From Achromobacter spanius (GTDB lineage: Bacteria; Pseudomonadota; Gammaproteobacteria; Burkholderiales; Burkholderiaceae_B), in assembly GCF_029637605.1 (NCBI RefSeq), contig NZ_CP121261.1:2170001-2234000 (forward strand): 64,000 bases of DNA, given 5' to 3'. A model generated the notes under the pieces. The model did no database searches. It saw only the letters and a program-made list of their open reading frames with translations, and was not told where the DNA came from. The position numbers and the translations under genes were made by a program. Shown piece by piece: positions 62,776-64,000 of this stretch; the stretch's first letter is position 1, and each line of letters starts with the position of its first letter.

Positions 62776-64000
62776 CTAGCCACGCAGCGCCTCGTAGATG
62801 CGTTCCGCCAGGTCCTGGGAAATGCCGTCAACCGATGCCAGGTCCTCGATGCTGGCGGACGCCACGCCCGAAAATCCGCCGAATCGGGCCAACAGGCGCT
62901 GGCGGCGGCGGGCGCCCACCCCTTCAATTTCTTCCAGCCGCGACACATTACGCGTCTTGGCGCGGCGCGCCCGCATGCCGGTGATGGCAAAACGGTGCGC
63001 CTCGTCGCGCACCTGCGCAATCAGCATCAGCGCGGCGGACTCGCCGCCCAGCGCCACGGGGGGCCGCTCGTCGGCGAACACCAGGGTTTCCAGGCCAACC
63101 TTGCGCCCTTCCCCCTTGGCCACGCCGACCAGCGTCTGAATGTCCAGCCCCAATTCCGCGAACACCTTGCGCGCCACTTCGACCTGGCCCTTGCCACCGT
63201 CGATCAGCACCAGGCCCGGCATCTGCGCGTCGCCGTCCGCCACCTTGGCGAAGCGGCGCGTCAGCACCTGGCGCATGGCGGCGTAATCGTCGCCCGGGGT
63301 GATGCCGGCAATGTTGTAACGGCGGTAGAGCGAGGGCTGCATGTCGTGGTGTTCAAACACCACGCACGATGCTTGCGTGGCTTCGCCGGCCGTGTGGCTG
63401 ATGTCGAAGCATTCGATGCGCAGCGCATCCAGCGCGGCTTCGTCGGTGTCCAGGTCCAGCGCCTCGGCCAGCGCCAGGGTGCGGCCGGCGCGGGCGCCGG
63501 ATTCTGTCAAGGCGCGGGCCAGCGCCATCTCGGCGTTCTTGCCCGCCTGTTCCAGCCACGAACGGCGCGCCCCCTGCGGACGGGTCAGCAAGCGTGACGG
63601 CCGTCCGCCCGCCTGCTCGATCAGCAGGTTGATAAGGTCAGGGTCGGGCAAGGCGTGTGAGCAGACCAGCACGGGCGGCATGGCGTTGTCCGTGTAGTGC
63701 TGGGCGACAAAGGCCTCAAGCACCTGCGGCGCGGCTTCGCCTTCGGCGTGCGTCGGAAAGAAAGGCTTGTCGCCCAGGTGACGGCCGCCACGCACCATCG
63801 CCAGGTTCACGCAGACCTTGCCGCCCGCCACGGCCACCGCGATGATGTCGGTGTCTTCGCCGCTGGTGTTCTCCATGGTCTGCTGATGCAGGACGCGCGC
63901 CAGCGACCCCATCTGGTCGCGCAGCGCGGCGGCTTCCTCAAAGCGCAGTTCACCCGCCGCCTGCTGCATGCGCGCTTCGATTTCGCCCATGACATCTTTC
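62776..64000 (-). CDS. uvrC: UvrABC system protein C, C-terminal part
   Basis: The frame is open to the window edge and encodes the last ~408 residues of excinuclease subunit C. Visible parts are the UvrB-binding UVR segment ([20 protein letters not shown]), the RNase H-like nuclease region ([35 protein letters not shown]) and the C-terminal helix-hairpin-helix pair ([20 protein letters not shown] and [14 protein letters not shown]). The N-terminal GIY-YIG nuclease lies outside the window. Confidence 0.95.
   Translation of the reverse strand, partial: KDVMGEIEARMQQAAGELRFEEAAALRDQMGSLARVLHQQTMENTSGEDTDIIAVAVAGGKVCVNLAMVRGGRHLGDKPFFPTHAEGEAAPQVLEAFVAQHYTDNAMPPVLVCSHALPDPDLINLLIEQAGGRPSRLLTRPQGARRSWLEQAGKNAEMALARALTESGARAGRTLALAEALDLDTDEAALDALRIECFDISHTAGEATQASCVVFEHHDMQPSLYRRYNIAGITPGDDYAAMRQVLTRRFAKVADGDAQMPGLVLIDGGKGQVEVARKVFAELGLDIQTLVGVAKGEGRKVGLETLVFADERPPVALGGESAALMLIAQVRDEAHRFAITGMRARRAKTRNVSRLEEIEGVGARRRQRLLARFGGFSGVASASIEDLASVDGISQDLAERIYEALRG

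Overview
The window reads as chromosomal DNA of a GC-rich betaproteobacterium, most likely Alcaligenaceae close to Achromobacter or Bordetella. This is inferred from two Bug/TctC-type solute receptors, LysR genes divergent from their targets, a class C beta-lactamase, an FNR-boxed cbb3 oxidase cluster and a tandem glycine riboswitch. The gene content is typical of the family, but no database was searched. I saw no phage, plasmid, transposase, CRISPR array, rRNA or tRNA.

Layout. Bases 1-6000: the end of a Bug receptor gene, Hsp15 (hslR), a SUI1 protein, a DOPA-dioxygenase-like protein, a PPK2 polyphosphate kinase and a lipoprotein/CopD-like pair. 5955-11558: a dipeptide/oligopeptide ABC operon in the order binding protein, B, C, F, D. 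11934-18385: a carbamoylase-like hydrolase, an MFS transporter, an AraC regulator, an opine-dehydrogenase-family enzyme and a 3-hydroxyacyl-CoA-dehydrogenase-family enzyme, interrupted by a duplicated palindromic repeat. 18415-21302: a class C beta-lactamase, and a D-amino-acid dehydrogenase behind a tandem glycine riboswitch. 21259-25739: an M23 peptidase, a Tat-exported lactonase, a bicovalent-FAD oxidase and a GlxA-type regulator. 25920-33277: small enzymes and regulators, with a third copy of the palindromic repeat at 31535. 33358-35039: an ABC-2 exporter. 35135-40386: a sugar-acid operon (Bug receptor, PdxA2, rhamnonate-dehydratase-like enolase, DapA-like aldolase) with a divergent LysR gene.

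40893-47822 holds the cbb3 oxidase operon: a reduced ccoI, then ccoS, ccoN, ccoO, ccoQ, ccoP, ccoG and a short ccoH, with two perfect FNR boxes. The ccoI product is the most unusual item: it keeps the membrane helices and the CPC copper motif of a copper P-type ATPase but has lost every cytosolic catalytic domain. 47875-52576 is the biotin locus: bioA, divergent from bioF, a bioH-like gene and a fused bioC-bioD gene. It is followed by a ParDE pair, a LysR/alcohol dehydrogenase pair, aceA (isocitrate lyase), queF, an M20 amidohydrolase, two convergent MFS genes, pgsA and the C-terminal part of uvrC, which runs off the window.

A recurring feature is in-frame coding minisatellites (12, 15 or 18 bp units) in disordered tails of otherwise ordinary proteins (PPK2, CcoO, CcoP, an MFS transporter). 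Start codons were moved inward from the longest reading frame wherever a Shine-Dalgarno site, signal peptide or family N-terminus argued for it. All functions are read from sequence motifs only.
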